A model generated the notes under the pieces. That model saw only the letters and a list, made by a program, of their open reading frames with translations, had not been told where the DNA came from and ran no database searches. Shown piece by piece: positions 40,490 through 50,395 of a stretch of DNA of 64,000 bases. The first letter of the stretch is position 1, and each line of letters begins with the position of its first letter. The stretch comes from Leptodactylus fallax (Eukaryota; Chordata; Amphibia; Anura; Leptodactylidae): positions 186,001 through 250,000 of the forward strand of contig CAMRHE010000459.1 of assembly GCA_947044405.1 (NCBI GenBank), given 5' to 3'. The position numbers and the translations under genes are program-made.

Positions 40490-40718
40490 CGGTGCGATGC
40501 CGCGAGGAACAATCCCTAGTAATGAGTCACTAATCACCTTCGCGATTGTCACCGAGGTCTCGGAGCTGCAGACGATCCTTCTCCTGGGACACCAGACCTT
40601 CTATAAAAAGCTAGATGTCTATGATTCAGACGTCTTGTACAAAAGAGTGCAAGCACACGACTCCACGAGACTCCGACGAAGAATATCCAGCCATAACCAG
40701 AAATGTCCGTCTAGAAGG
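40490..40718 (+). promoter_or_regulatory. Candidate olfactory-receptor promoter and leader exon, copy 2
   Basis: Homologous to 2690-2936. It contains TGAGTCACTAATCACC, CTTCTCCTGGGACACCAG and TATAAAA at 40602-40608, then about 110 bases to a donor-like AAGG|GTACGTAA with exon end at 40718. Paired with the acceptor at 45462-45463 it would give OR gene 2 an intron of about 4.7 kb. The role is inferred from layout and duplication; no transcript evidence is available here. Confidence 0.5.
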
Positions 40719-41499
40719 GTACGTAACTAGACACTGATAGAACATTCACCCTCTACAAATTTGGTCCTTAGAAGGTCTTAAATTCAGTAAATCTCACCTC
40801 AGTGAAGGAGAACACGCAACAGATTCTACCGGGTCATTATATACCAAAAACTAGGCCACAATGGAAAAGCCATGTGAAAAACTAAGTGCCCCCCGTGAAT
40901 CAGTAGCTTGTAGAAACACCTACACAACAATAACCTGACGGCCTGGTTTTCTGGATGACGTTATCTGTCTCTCACGTTGTTCTAGAGGAATTCTGTCCGA
41001 TTCTTCTTCACCACTTTGCTTCAGGTTATTGAGGTTTGTTCACATTGGTTTCTGCTCAGCTCTCTTAAGGTCCGGCCACTGAATTTCTATTGGGTTCAGG
41101 CCTGGATTGTGACTAGGCCATTACAACATTGTGATTCTTCTCTTTTCCAGTCACTCTGCTCTAGATCATTGTCCTGTTACATGTCCTAGTGTCGGCCAAG
41201 CTTGAGCTGTTGGATAGACGGCCTCAGATTAGGCTCTAGAATACTTTGGTATACAAAGAGTTCGCGGTTCACTTCGTGACTGGAGGTGTCCAGACCCTGG
41301 GGCTGTAAAACATGTCCAAATCATCCCCTCCACCACCATGCTGGACAGTCGGTATGAGGGGTTTGTGCCAATATGCCGGGTTGGGTTTTCACGTGGCCAT
41401 GTGCATTATGTCCAAACATGATCACTCTGGTCTGGTCTGTCTACAGAATGTTGCTCCAGAAACCTTGCAGTTTGCTCAGATGCAGCTTTCCAAACTTAA

Positions 41500-41791
41500 A
41501 GGGGTCATCCAGAATTTGGAGCAATTCTCTTATCCCCAGAACTCCATTGTTGAGTCCCCTTGTCCCTCCCGTGGTGGAGGCCGAGAGGCTCACATGGCCG
41601 CTGACACCAGTGGCCTCATTGGTCATAGTTAAGAAACCGGTGATGTATGTGACTGGGTCTCAGCGGTCATGTGAGCTTCTCGTCTTCTGGCACAGCGAGT
41701 CCCAGCACAGGAGGCAAAGGAGACCAGGCCTACACGATAGAGCACCGAGGATAGGTATGTCTGAGTTTGCTCCAAATCCTGGACAACCCCT
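41500..41791. mobile_element. TTAA-flanked non-autonomous element nested in the fossil Tc1
   Basis: Bounded by TTAA at 41496-41499 and 41792-41795, with mirrored ends AGGGGTCATCCAGAATTTGG (left) and CCAAATCCTGGACAACCCCT (right). TTAA duplication is characteristic of piggyBac-superfamily insertion. There is no transposase. Removing it leaves CAAACTTAAGTTATGCTGC, continuous with the surrounding Tc1 text. A relative lies at 56493-56980. Confidence 0.8.
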
Positions 41792-41893
41792 TTAAGTTAT
41801 GCTGCTATATTCTTTTCTCCTGGCAATCCCTTCCACACAAGCCATACTTGTTCAGTCTTTTACTAACTGTACTGTCATGAACCTGAACATGTA

Positions 41894-42133
41894 TCATGAT
41901 AACTGAGAGCAGTAGAGTCTTTGCATGGTCTGAGCTTGGGGCGAATTTCCAGGAACGTTCACATCTGGGAAGATTGTCATCTGGCCTGAATGTTTTACAC
42001 TTGTGAATAATCTTCTCACTGTAGAATGATGGACTTCATATTGTTTGGAAGCGGCCTTATAATCCTTCCCAGATTGATGGGAAGCAACAATTGCTTCTCT
42101 AAGATCATTGCTGATGTCTTTCCTCCTTAGCAT
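41894..42133 (-). pseudogene. Tc1-like transposase N-terminal fragment
   Basis: From an ATG at 42133 the minus frame reads MLRRKDISNDLREAI, then SGKDYKAASKQYEVHHSTVR, a Tc1-type helix-turn-helix DNA-binding region. It drifts out of family resemblance after about 60 residues and stops at 41894; the catalytic part lies further left and is riddled with stops. Non-functional relic of the 40850-42480 element. Confidence 0.75.
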
Positions 42134-42552
42134 TGTGTTATCACACACCTGAATGCTCCAGAGCAGCAAACTGCCAAAACTTCTGCTATTATTGAGGTGG
42201 TCACAGATGCTGATGATCAATGATTCAAAGGCATTCGATAAGCACCACCTGGGGGCTATGTACCCTCCTTATTCCTATGTTAGCAGGCAGGGTAGACGTC
42301 ATTTTTTATTCACTATTTCTGCATTTTAGTCTAGTGTTAAATGAAGACCCGGCGGAATCTCTTGTGTGTTCTTCTGAGGTTGGATTTATCAAATTGTACG
42401 ATCTTCTAAGGAACAGATTTTTATTTATTTCTTGATATGTAAAACGAAGAATTCAAAGAGGTTTTGGTTTTCTCACAACTGTATTTGTAGAGAGTGCTGA
42501 TTTAAAGGAATAAAGTCCAGAATGAGGAACTCATGTACCATACAAGGTGGTC

Positions 42553-43395
42553 GACCCCTTCATAAAACTCATGATGCCCCATTGTTGCCCCCTATACACG
42601 GTACGATGCCCCATTGTTGCTCCTATACACGGTACGATGCCCCATTGTTTCCCCTATACATGGTACGATTCCCCATTGTTGACCCTATACACGGCATGAT
42701 GCCCCATTGTTTCCCCTATACACGGTACGATGCCCCATTGTTGACCCTATACACGGTATGATGCCCCATTGTTGCCCCTATACATGGTATGATGCCCCAT
42801 TGTTGCCCCTATACACGGTATGATGCCCCATTGTTGTCCCTATATACAGTATGATGCCAGGTTGTTTCCCCCTATACACACTATGAAACCCCATTGTTGC
42901 CCCCTATACACGGTACGATGCCCCATTGTTTCCCCTATACACGGTACGATGCCCCATTGTTTCCCCTATACACGGTACGATGCCCCATTGTTGACCCTAT
43001 ACACGGTATGATGCCCCATTGTTGTCCCTATATACAGTATGATGCCAGGTTGTTTCCCCCCTATACACACTATGAAACTCCATTGTTGTCCCTATACACG
43101 GTATGATGCCCCATTGTTGCCCCTATACACGGTATGATGCCCCATTGTTGCCCCTATACACGGTATGATGCCCCATTGTTGTCCCTATATACAGTATGAT
43201 GCCAGGTTGTTTCCCCCTATACACACTATGAAACCCCATTGTTGCCCCCTATACACGGTATGATGCCCCATTGTTGTCCCTATATACGGTATGATGCCCC
43301 ATTGTTTCCCCTATACACAGTATGATGCCAGGTTGTTTCCCCCTATACACACTATGAAACCCCATTGTTTCCCCCTATACACTGTACAATGCCCC
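42553..43395. repeat. 30/31-bp minisatellite
   Basis: About 27 units containing GCCCCATTGTTGCCCC and TATACACGGTATGAT, with TTTCCCC, TGACCC and TGTCCC variants. A composite variant (ATGCCAGGTTGTTTCCCC then CACACTATGAAACCCCAT) recurs about every 180-200 bases (42853, 43041, 43199, 43326), a higher-order pattern. Confidence 0.95.
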
Positions 43396-43504
43396 AAGTT
43401 CTGTATTTCCCTCCTGTGCTCTGTGTTCTTTATAACTGATGAGCGTCCACCGCCACTTTTTCAGCCACCGTCAATCCTGTCCATACCATGGCCACGGCTG
43501 GAGA

Positions 43505-43605
43505 ACCATGTGACTGTACATGTGACTCAGCCTCCTCCACCATAGCCGCAGAGCTAGACTACATATACTATAGACGAGGCTGAGTGACGCGTACAGTCAC
43601 ATGGT
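43505..43605. repeat. Inverted repeat, 30-bp arms, 41-bp loop
   Basis: Left arm 43505-43534 starts ACCATGTGACTGTAC; right arm 43576-43605 ends GTACAGTCACATGGT, with a few central mismatches. May be a fold-back element or part of an interspersed repeat; no coding content. Confidence 0.75.
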
Positions 43606-43860
43606 CCGCAGCCCGCCGCCAGACTCATAGCCTAGAAGAAGCCACAGGATAAATCTCCAGATGGTTACGGGGTATTGACAGCCACAGGGTAAGCCATAAA
43701 TATCTGATACATCAGAGGTCATCTCTAGGACCCCCATATATATTGGTGTTAGGGGAGTCCCTGCGCTCCTGTTCAGCACTTCAGATGAGGTCGCCATGTT
43801 TCATGTTATAGGAATTGTCTGATGCCCAACAGGGAGTCCCATAAGTGTAACATAAAAATC

Positions 43861-45345
43861 TATAGGGGCACCTCAATAAACGAGAATATCTTGGAAAAGT
43901 GAATTTATTTCAGAAATTCAATTCAAGTGACCTGGCATAGCGTGGCATGGAGGGATCAGCCTGTGGCACTGCTGACGTAGCCTTGATATTGGCCTTCAGC
44001 TCATTGGATTGTTAGCTCTGGTGTCTCTCAGTGGACCAACCCCAGTAGATGACATGGCTCACCAAACCGTCACTGACTGTAGAGACTCCACACTGGACCT
44101 CAGCACCTTGGATTGTGTCCTCTCCGCTCTTTCTGCAGACTCTGGAATCTTCCCAATGAAATGCAAAATTTACTTTCATCTGGAAATAGGACTTTGGGCC
44201 TCTGAGCAGCAGCAGCAGTCCAGTCTAGTCCAGTCCAATCCAGTCTAGTCCAGTCCAGTCCAATCCAGTCTAGTCCAGTCCAGTCCAATCCAGTCTAGTC
44301 CAGACCAGTCGAGTCCAATCCAGTCCATTCCAGTCCAGTCCAATCCAGTCCAGTCTATTCCAGTCCAGTCCAGTCCAATCCAGTCTAGTCCATTCCAGTC
44401 CAGTCCAATCCAGTCCAGTCCATTCCAGTCCAGTCCAATCCAGTCTAGTCCAGTCCATTCCAGTCTAGTCCAGACCAGTCCAGTCTAGTCTAGTCCAGTC
44501 CATTCCAGTCCAATCCAGTCTAGTCCAGTCCATTCCAGTCTAGTCCAGACCAGTCCAGTCTAGTCCAGTCCATTCCAGTCCAATCCAGTCTAGTCCAGTG
44601 ACCCTCCCAAATTCTTTAATGGTCTTTTCTTGACACTCCTGTCACGATTGTTGTTGTCCCTGTTACTTGTGCACCTTTTTCTGAGCACATCACTAAGAGG
44701 TTAAAATACGCATAAGGCACTGGAGTTATGTGCCAGGAATGTTTACCTGAGCCATAAATTGAAAATCTGCCATAAAAAAGTGACAATTTCAGGAGGGTTT
44801 TGCAATTTTAATATGACTGTTAGACTACGGCCGCAGAAACACATCGTGGTTTTTCCTGCAGCGCTTTTCACAGAAAGTCCACAGAGTTTTCCTCTGGGGA
44901 CTTTGTGCCTCCATTATTCCTATAGGGAAACCGCCGGAGTTGCCATAGGTATAAATTGACATGTTGCGATTTCCAAAACCACGACGGTTTTGGAAATCAC
45001 AGCATGTCCACTGTGCGTATTTTTCAGCAATGTGTGGATGGGATTTGCTAGAAACGCAGCGGTTTATGCCACGTGGGGCCCCGGCATTAGGGGATATATC
45101 TTCTTGGGTACAGCGCTCTGTAAACAGCCAGCTACAATACTGAACTTTTTCACAATGTTTTAATTTTCAAATTTTTGGGTTTCATTAGCTGTAGCCATAA
45201 TCCTCAACCTTCACAGAAATGATCCCTGGCACTAGACCCCTCCGCATGTACTGACCCTAGAAAATACAGGTCACTTCATGGGTTACTGAAATAAATTCAC
45301 TTTTCAAAGATGTTCTAATTTATTTTCATAAGTGAGAAGACCCCT
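43861..45345. mobile_element. Degraded DNA transposon, superfamily uncertain
   Basis: The ends mirror each other over about 55 bp: left AAAAGTGAATTTATTTCAG (43895) with AAGTGACCTGG after it, right CTGAAATAAATTCACTTTT (45286) with CAGGTCACTT before it. The interior carries scattered text typical of a long-dead transposase region (minus sense) but no open frame. It hosts the pentamer array at 44210-44600 and, near 44818-45092, another probable nested element with a perfect short palindrome (GATTTCCAAAACC and its mirror at 44968-44998). Confidence 0.6.
44210..44600. repeat. CCAGT-type pentamer microsatellite
   Basis: About 78 tandem pentamers, mainly CCAGT with CTAGT, CCAAT and CCATT variants. 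It lies within the transposon remnant, next to GCAGCAGCAGCAGTCCAGT, which may have seeded it. Confidence 0.95.
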
Positions 45346-45441
45346 CTGGGTGTGGTTCTTGGGATTGGTACAACCTGACAGTGTGGCCCTCAGACCAGAC
45401 AAGGTTGGGAGCCTCTGAAGAATTTTACATGTTTACAACCT
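45346..45441. other. Upstream sequence of OR gene 2 coding exon
   Basis: Short unique stretch between the transposon end and the conserved splice-acceptor block. No feature is recognised. Confidence 0.4.
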
Positions 45442-45477
45442 GTTATCTATGTACTCATTACAGGAACCTGATGCACG
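45442..45477 (+). promoter_or_regulatory. 3' splice site and leader of OR gene 2, with upstream ATG
   Basis: TATCTATGTACTCATTACAG ends at 45463, matching OR gene 1. In the leader, GAACCTGATGCACG contains an extra ATG at 45471, out of frame with the receptor ATG at 45478. Its frame closes with TGA after 21 codons, overlapping the receptor start. OR gene 1 has CC in place of GC there and lacks it. Confidence 0.7.
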
Positions 45478-46479
45478 ATGAACATTGCAAACAAGACCCA
45501 CATAGAAATGTTTTTGTTTTCAGGAATCACCGATGATGTAACTCTGGTCCCGATTCTTTTTGTCTTCTTCTTGATGGTCTACTTGGTGACATTAGTAGGT
45601 AACATTGGTATGGTGGTTCTTGTCCTGCACACCCCCAAGCTCCACACTCCTATGTACTTCTTCTTGAGTTTCCTCTCCATGGTGGACCTCCTCTGCTCAT
45701 CAGCCATAACTCCTAAGATGCTTGTGGATCTTATCTCTACAAAGAAGACCATCTCATTCACTGGGTGCACGCTACAATTCTTCTTCTTTGCTGCCATGGC
45801 AGCTACTGAAGCTTTTCTTCTCTCCAACATGTCCTATGACCGATATGTCGCTATCTGCCACCCTCTTCACTACATCTCCATAATGACCAAGAAGAAATGT
45901 TGGTGTTTTGTCCTCTTCTCCTTCACTGTCGGCTTCTTGCAGTCATCGGCTCAGACTAGTTGTATGTTTAGTCTAGAATTCTGTGGATCCAACCATATAG
46001 ACCACTTCTATTGTGATGTTTCTCCCCTGCTCAGACTGTCCTGCTCGGATACCTTCACCTGCAACATGGTGACCATTTTCATCATTTCATCGTGTGGCAT
46101 CGGGTCCTTCTTGACCATTTTGGTCTCATATATCTTTATTGTCTCTTCCATCCTCCACATGAAATCGGCTGAGGGCAGGCAGAAGGCCTTCACTACATGT
46201 TCTGCCCATCTCACATCAGTCTCCATCTTGTTCGGCTCTGTTTTCTTTGTCTATCTACGATCTCCCACCAGTGACTTTGGTAAACGGGACAAGGTGGCCT
46301 CTGTCTTCTATACAGTGATGATGCCTATGCTAAATCCACTTATCTACAGTGTAAGAAACCAGGAGGTGAAGAAGGTCCTCATAGTGGTAGCACAGAGAAC
46401 AAGAAAACTTGTCAATTGGAAGAAGGTCAACGATTCACACACAAACTTTCATATTCAATCTCTTACCTCCAGTGGTTGA
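45478..46479 (+). CDS. Class II olfactory receptor, OR gene 2
   Basis: A complete 333-residue receptor, closely paralogous to OR gene 1 along its whole length, with the same odorant-detecting role. Landmarks: NKT at residue 5, TM1 GN at 41-42, PMYFFL at 58-63, SYDRYVAICHPLHY at 119-132, KAFTTCSAHLTSVS at the start of TM6 (the four residues missing from OR gene 1 are present), and PMLNPLIYS in TM7. The C-terminal tail is about 18 residues longer than that of OR gene 1 and ends HTNFHIQSLTSSG. The ATG follows the conserved acceptor by 14 bases. No frameshift or stop is seen; it is the best-preserved member of the pair. Confidence 0.95.
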   Translation: MNIANKTHIEMFLFSGITDDVTLVPILFVFFLMVYLVTLVGNIGMVVLVLHTPKLHTPMYFFLSFLSMVDLLCSSAITPKMLVDLISTKKTISFTGCTLQFFFFAAMAATEAFLLSNMSYDRYVAICHPLHYISIMTKKKCWCFVLFSFTVGFLQSSAQTSCMFSLEFCGSNHIDHFYCDVSPLLRLSCSDTFTCNMVTIFIISSCGIGSFLTILVSYIFIVSSILHMKSAEGRQKAFTTCSAHLTSVSILFGSVFFVYLRSPTSDFGKRDKVASVFYTVMMPMLNPLIYSVRNQEVKKVLIVVAQRTRKLVNWKKVNDSHTNFHIQSLTSSG

Positions 46480-46624
46480 ACTGGATGGATTTATGGCTTT
46501 GGCCAATGCAGCCCCACTAATCTATAACCAGTAGATAGGTAATAAATACCTATTAACACGCAACATAAGTCATACAGAGCCAGATCCCTGGATCTGAACG
46601 TGTCAATGAGTTTACCCAATTATA

Positions 46625-47204
46625 CAGGGAGATTCACTCAAAAGAGGCCCCCAATATTCTCTAATAACTCTGGCTAGGGCAATCTAAACAAAACAACGCG
46701 CAATGTGCTCCTCAGTATATGGAGCATCGAACAAGATTTGAGCACCTGAATGGCGGTGACACAATGCACAATTTGCCCTTTGGCAGCTCTTTGACTTGTT
46801 GAATAAGATCTCGCAGTCTCCTGTGCTAGGTATCCCAGAGGTTTCATTGTTGACCGCAGGTTCCGGCATGAGAAGGAATCAATGATACAGTTATTTCCAG
46901 TTTCGGTACCATTTTCTGAATAACACTCTTTGAGGGTACGACACGAAAACCACCAATAGGTTGACATCAGGAAGACGCTGCTCAATACTGTACACCACCA
47001 TTGTGATGAGAAGTCGAGTGACTAAGTGACGTTGGAAATGGAGATTAAACATTGCCATAGCTGTCCGGTGCCCAACTCATCACCCCGATACAGGCTTGTT
47101 CAAAGCTACACATACTGAGGAGCACATCACACGTTGTTTCCTTCAGGTTGCTTCGTCCTAGCGAGAGTTATTACAGAATATTTGGGGTCTCTTTTTACAA
47201 TCTG
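46625..47204. mobile_element. TA-flanked inverted-repeat element (580 bp)
   Basis: TA at 46623-46624 and 47205-47206 flank ends CAGGGAGATTCACTC and its weaker mirror. Behind them, CAATATTCTCTAATAACTCT (left) mirrors AGAGTTATTACAGAATATTT (right), and GTGCTCCTCAGTAT mirrors ATACTGAGGAGCAC, giving inverted repeats of about 85 bp. TA flanks and CAG ends suggest a Tc1/mariner-type non-autonomous element. It contains no intact transposase. Confidence 0.65.
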
Positions 47205-47206
47205 TA

Positions 47207-47473
47207 AAGCCCTGGTGGGATACAATTAGAGATATTACCTCTGGGGTATTTCAGAGGGGCTTTTCTTAAAGGTTTTTGGGGATATGGCAGGACATGGAGG
47301 TATACAGGTTCTGTATGGTTTCCTGTGGTCTGTAGATCCTGCACACTCGTAGGTTGGTGACGTCCCAGCTGGTCCCATAAATGGTGGATCGGTGATAAAT
47401 CTGGTGACCGGGCAGGACCAGGTAGTGTTGTAATCTGGTGGAGACATTCCTGGAATCCCCTATGTGTTAGCAA
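47207..47473 (-). pseudogene. Tc1/mariner-type transposase C-terminal fragment
   Basis: The minus frame contains PGPARSPDLSPIHHLWDQLG, corresponding to the PxRSPDLxPIEHxWDxLGR catalytic-Glu segment of IS630/Tc1/mariner transposases. The Glu is replaced by His in this copy. It stops near the edge of the preceding TA-flanked element. Either a remnant of the same family interrupted by that element, or part of one rearranged element. Confidence 0.6.
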
Positions 47474-47800
47474 ACATTATCCTGCTGAAAAATGCCAGAT
47501 GTTCGCCCTGCCATGAGAGGCTTAAAAAAAGTTTACAACTGTTTCAAAAAATATAGGAAAGATTTAAAAAAATATATAAAAATTCCAATTCACCCGCCTT
47601 TCTCGAGAATACATACAAAACTAAACCGAGACTGTAGTTATCCCCGGTGAATGATGAAAAAAGAAAAATCAAAAACACCCAAATTCCTTTTTTTCCATCA
47701 TTTACATCCCGAAAAATCTGAATAAAACATCAGACATTTCCCACAATGGTATCAATAAAAACTACAAAAGAGACGCCTTACACAGCTCCACATAGGGGGG
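47474..47800. other. AT-rich spacer, no gene recognised
   Basis: A-rich stretches only; nothing assigned. Confidence 0.4.
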
Positions 47801-48170
47801 TGTTGGGTAGGTAGCTCGGTAGCAGCGGACCCAACCAGTCAGAGACGGGGACACAAAGCTCTGGTGCAAACAGGTTTATTTAAAAAAAAACTGCAAAATA
47901 AATAAACCTTCACGTCAGGTACAAAAAATGAGCAAAATAAAATACAACCTTCTCGTCCGAGCACTAACTAGTACAAAATGCGGGTAACTATATGTGTGGC
48001 TTACTTCCGGCCTCACGGATAAACAAAACAGCAGAGTTAGGTCTCACCAGACTCAGTACAGCAGGACAGACCCAGACGCCTCCTCTCACTCCCAGGATCT
48101 GCCCTGAAGTGCAGGCTCTGTAGGCCTTTATGGGCCAGTAATGAGCCTGGGACCTACAGCTGGGGCTGAA
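47801..48170 (-). mobile_element. Partial LTR of a Ty3/gypsy element
   Basis: In minus sense this ends in CTACCTACCCAACA (47801), a CA terminus, and carries an AATAAA polyadenylation signal (47875-47880 on the plus strand) followed by GT-rich text, as in the R-U5 part of an LTR. It directly follows the RNase H fragment in minus orientation. The matching 5' LTR is not in the window. Confidence 0.6.
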
Positions 48171-48172
48171 GC

Positions 48173-48960
48173 CTACTCAAGACCCATCCTGGACCACACA
48201 TAAGTCAGAAATCTGGGGCTGATATAGCGGGACTCCAGTGCTCTGCCTGTCACCTTCTCACATACCCTCCCCTCCCTTTGCTCGGACCTGTCGGGGCGGA
48301 CACTTCTGACTATCATACAATGGGTCCTGGATAGGGCACTGGCATTCCCCTGCAGCTTGCCTGTCCTGTGGTCTACTATAAATTTAAAATTTTGCAGGGT
48401 CAGAAACCACCTGGTGACTCTGGCGTTTCTCTCCTTGGCGCGGCACATCCATGTCAGAGGGGAGTGATCAGTGACCAGTTTAAAGTGTCGGTCCAGTAGG
48501 TAATACCTCAGGGATTCCAGGGCCCACTTAATGGCTAAACACTCCCTCTCCACAATGCTGTAGTTTCTCTCAGGTGGTGTAAGCTTCCTACTCAGGTAGG
48601 TGACCGGGTGTTCTTCACCACCCACCATTTGGGACAGGACTGCGCCTAACCCCACATCAGAGGCGTCAGTCTGAACCACAAATTCTTGTTTAAGGGTTGT
48701 GGCCAATTTTGAATGGCCTCCACTTTGTTAACCTGAGGTTTTATCACCCCTCTTCCTATAATATACCCCAGGTATCTGGCCTCTTCCAGACCCAAGGCAC
48801 ACTTTTTTGGGTTGGCTGTTAAACCGGCTGCTTGGAGTGAATTTAGTATGGCTTAAACTTTTGGTAAGTGACTTTCCCAGTCCGTACTAAAGACAACAAT
48901 GTCATCTAGATAAGCTGAAGCATACCCTCGATGGGGATCAGGACTGTCCATCAACCTCTG
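48173..48960 (-). pseudogene. Ty3/gypsy RT-RNase H remnant
   Basis: Reading minus, the region begins with the reverse-transcriptase active-site text AYLDDIVVFSTDWESHL (48930-48880), followed by a stop, then the palm end with LGYIIGRGVIKPQVNKVEAI. About 70 residues of RT connection are missing. The RNase H domain is open at 48173-48706: FVVQTDASDVGLGAVLSQ, VTYLSRKLTPPERNYSIVE, ECLAIKWAL and LVTDHSPLTWM, ending in ALSRTH. There is no integrase before the LTR. Retrotransposon remnant, not functional; several deletions. The upstream part is cut off by the 175-bp array. Confidence 0.85.
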
Positions 48961-48984
48961 AGAAGGCTCCGGACCAGGCCATCC

Positions 48985-49870
48985 CAGGAAGACCAGCCAG
49001 AAGATGGTGGAAGATGTCTTTAAGAAGCCAGAACTTCATTCCAGAGCCTACTGTACAGGAAACCACTAAAGAGGTCACAGTGCGAGAGGTGACCATTAGA
49101 GAGAGGGACATACATGACATCTACATAGGAATGTGCCAAAAAGAGACCACAACTGTCCAGGAGGAACATAACACAAGATGCAGGAAGACATCTCAAAGGA
49201 GGCTAGAACTTGGGCATTACAGGAAGCTGTCACCACTAAACAGGTCATAGTGCGGAGGGTGACCATTAGATAGAAGGGTGTACATGACAAAGAGATGGTG
49301 GTGCCAAGAGGAGACCACCACATGACTTCTACATGCATAGAACACAAGAGGCTGGAAGACAGCTCATAGAAATCGAGAACTTGGTGTCATTACTACTTAG
49401 GTCATAGTGCAGGTGGCAACCATTAGAGGTAAGGCTACACATGATATCTAGATGCACTAGTAGCAGGTAGAGGCCACCACTGTCCACGAGGAAAGTGCAG
49501 AACCGATTATGTCAGAAGACACTACAAAGAAACCCCAAAATTTCACCTTGGGAACTAGAGGAAGCTGTTAGCACTATTCAGGTCACAGTGCAGAAGGCAT
49601 CCATTAGAGAGAAGCATGTATGTGATTTCTACACAGGTGCCACGACAAGACCACCACTGTCCAGGAGGAACAGCGCAGAACAAAAGATGCTGATAAAAAT
49701 CTGAAAGAATCCCAGAACTTCATCTTCAGACCTACAGGAAGGTATCGCCACTACTCAGGTCCTAGTGCAGGGGGTGACCATTAGCGAGAAGGGCGAACAT
49801 AACATCAAGATGGTGGTACTAAGAGGAGACCACAACTATCCAGGAGGAACATCAGGGAAGCAAAGACTTC
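48985..49870. repeat. Diverged tandem repeat, about 175-bp unit, five copies
   Basis: A GACCATTAGA-type landmark occurs at 49092, 49260, 49420, 49598 and 49778 (spacing 160-180 bases). Each is preceded by AGGTCATAGTGC-like text and followed by CATGA.ATCTACA and CCACTGTCCAGGAGGAAC-like text. Copies differ substantially, so this is older than the other arrays. Open frames inside are accidental. Confidence 0.8.
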
Positions 49871-50236
49871 CCATGTGCACCCGGGACACAGCATGACCCA
49901 TGTGTTCTAGTCATAGAAACCAATACAACTGGAAGTGAGCCCCATGGAGGAAGGTCTGCTAGATGACGTCAAAGACAAGAAATGTCCGCTGGAAGTCGTA
50001 TCTGCCAATGGCGGAATATCAAGATTTATAGCCAGGGGGCACTTACTTTTTCCATGGAAGGAAATTACACATCAGGGTATTTTCTTAAGCAAATAAATTA
50101 AGTCAATTTTTTCTTGTTAATGTCTAATAGTCAGATGTCCACATATAGCAGAAAATAAAAACTCCTATGTACATGACTATATGGTAAAATTCTTCTAAAA
50201 ATAATAACCAAAGACGCGGAATGTCAGCAGCCTGGA
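49871..50236. other. No gene recognised
   Basis: AT-rich sequence upstream of the OR gene 3 promoter candidate; nothing assigned. Confidence 0.4.
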
Positions 50237-50395
50237 TAATTGGCTTGTGTATAATTAATTGTAATTTATGGGAATTAACGAGAGACTGAGGAATATTCCA
50301 CCTACCCCCTGGGGGGCGCCACTACTATAAGGCACCCAGGGCTTACAAGATAACAAGTGAAGAGGACCCGGCTGTCATGAGTCTGTGTCGCACAC
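50237..50395 (+). promoter_or_regulatory. Candidate promoter and leader exon of OR gene 3
   Basis: Within 100 bases: homeodomain cores TAATTG (50237) and TAATTAATTG (50252), a palindromic Olf/Ebf-like CCCCCTGGGGGG (50305-50316), a TATA-like TATAAGG (50326-50332), then about 65 bases to a splice donor AC|GTAAG with exon end at 50395. This order is the textbook layout of OR promoters (Lhx2/Emx2-type sites plus O/E sites). The matching acceptor is at 51856-51857, giving a 1.46-kb intron. Confidence 0.6.

Larger units (their letters stand above)
40850..42480 (-). mobile_element. Fossil Tc1-like transposon, second family
   Basis: Much of the element reads as a decayed Tc1-like transposase gene on the minus strand: phrases equivalent to the catalytic half near 41090-41450, and the N-terminal helix-turn-helix region at 41894-42133. 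GCCATGTGAAAAACTAAGTG (40870) probably marks one end; both termini are degraded, so limits are approximate. A 292-bp element is nested inside at 41500-41791. The family differs from the 8101/37447 element. Confidence 0.75.

Noticed and set aside
45579..46226. Minus-strand frames over OR coding exons
   Set aside because: The same antisense frames appear at the equivalent positions of all three OR genes and follow from the receptor codons.
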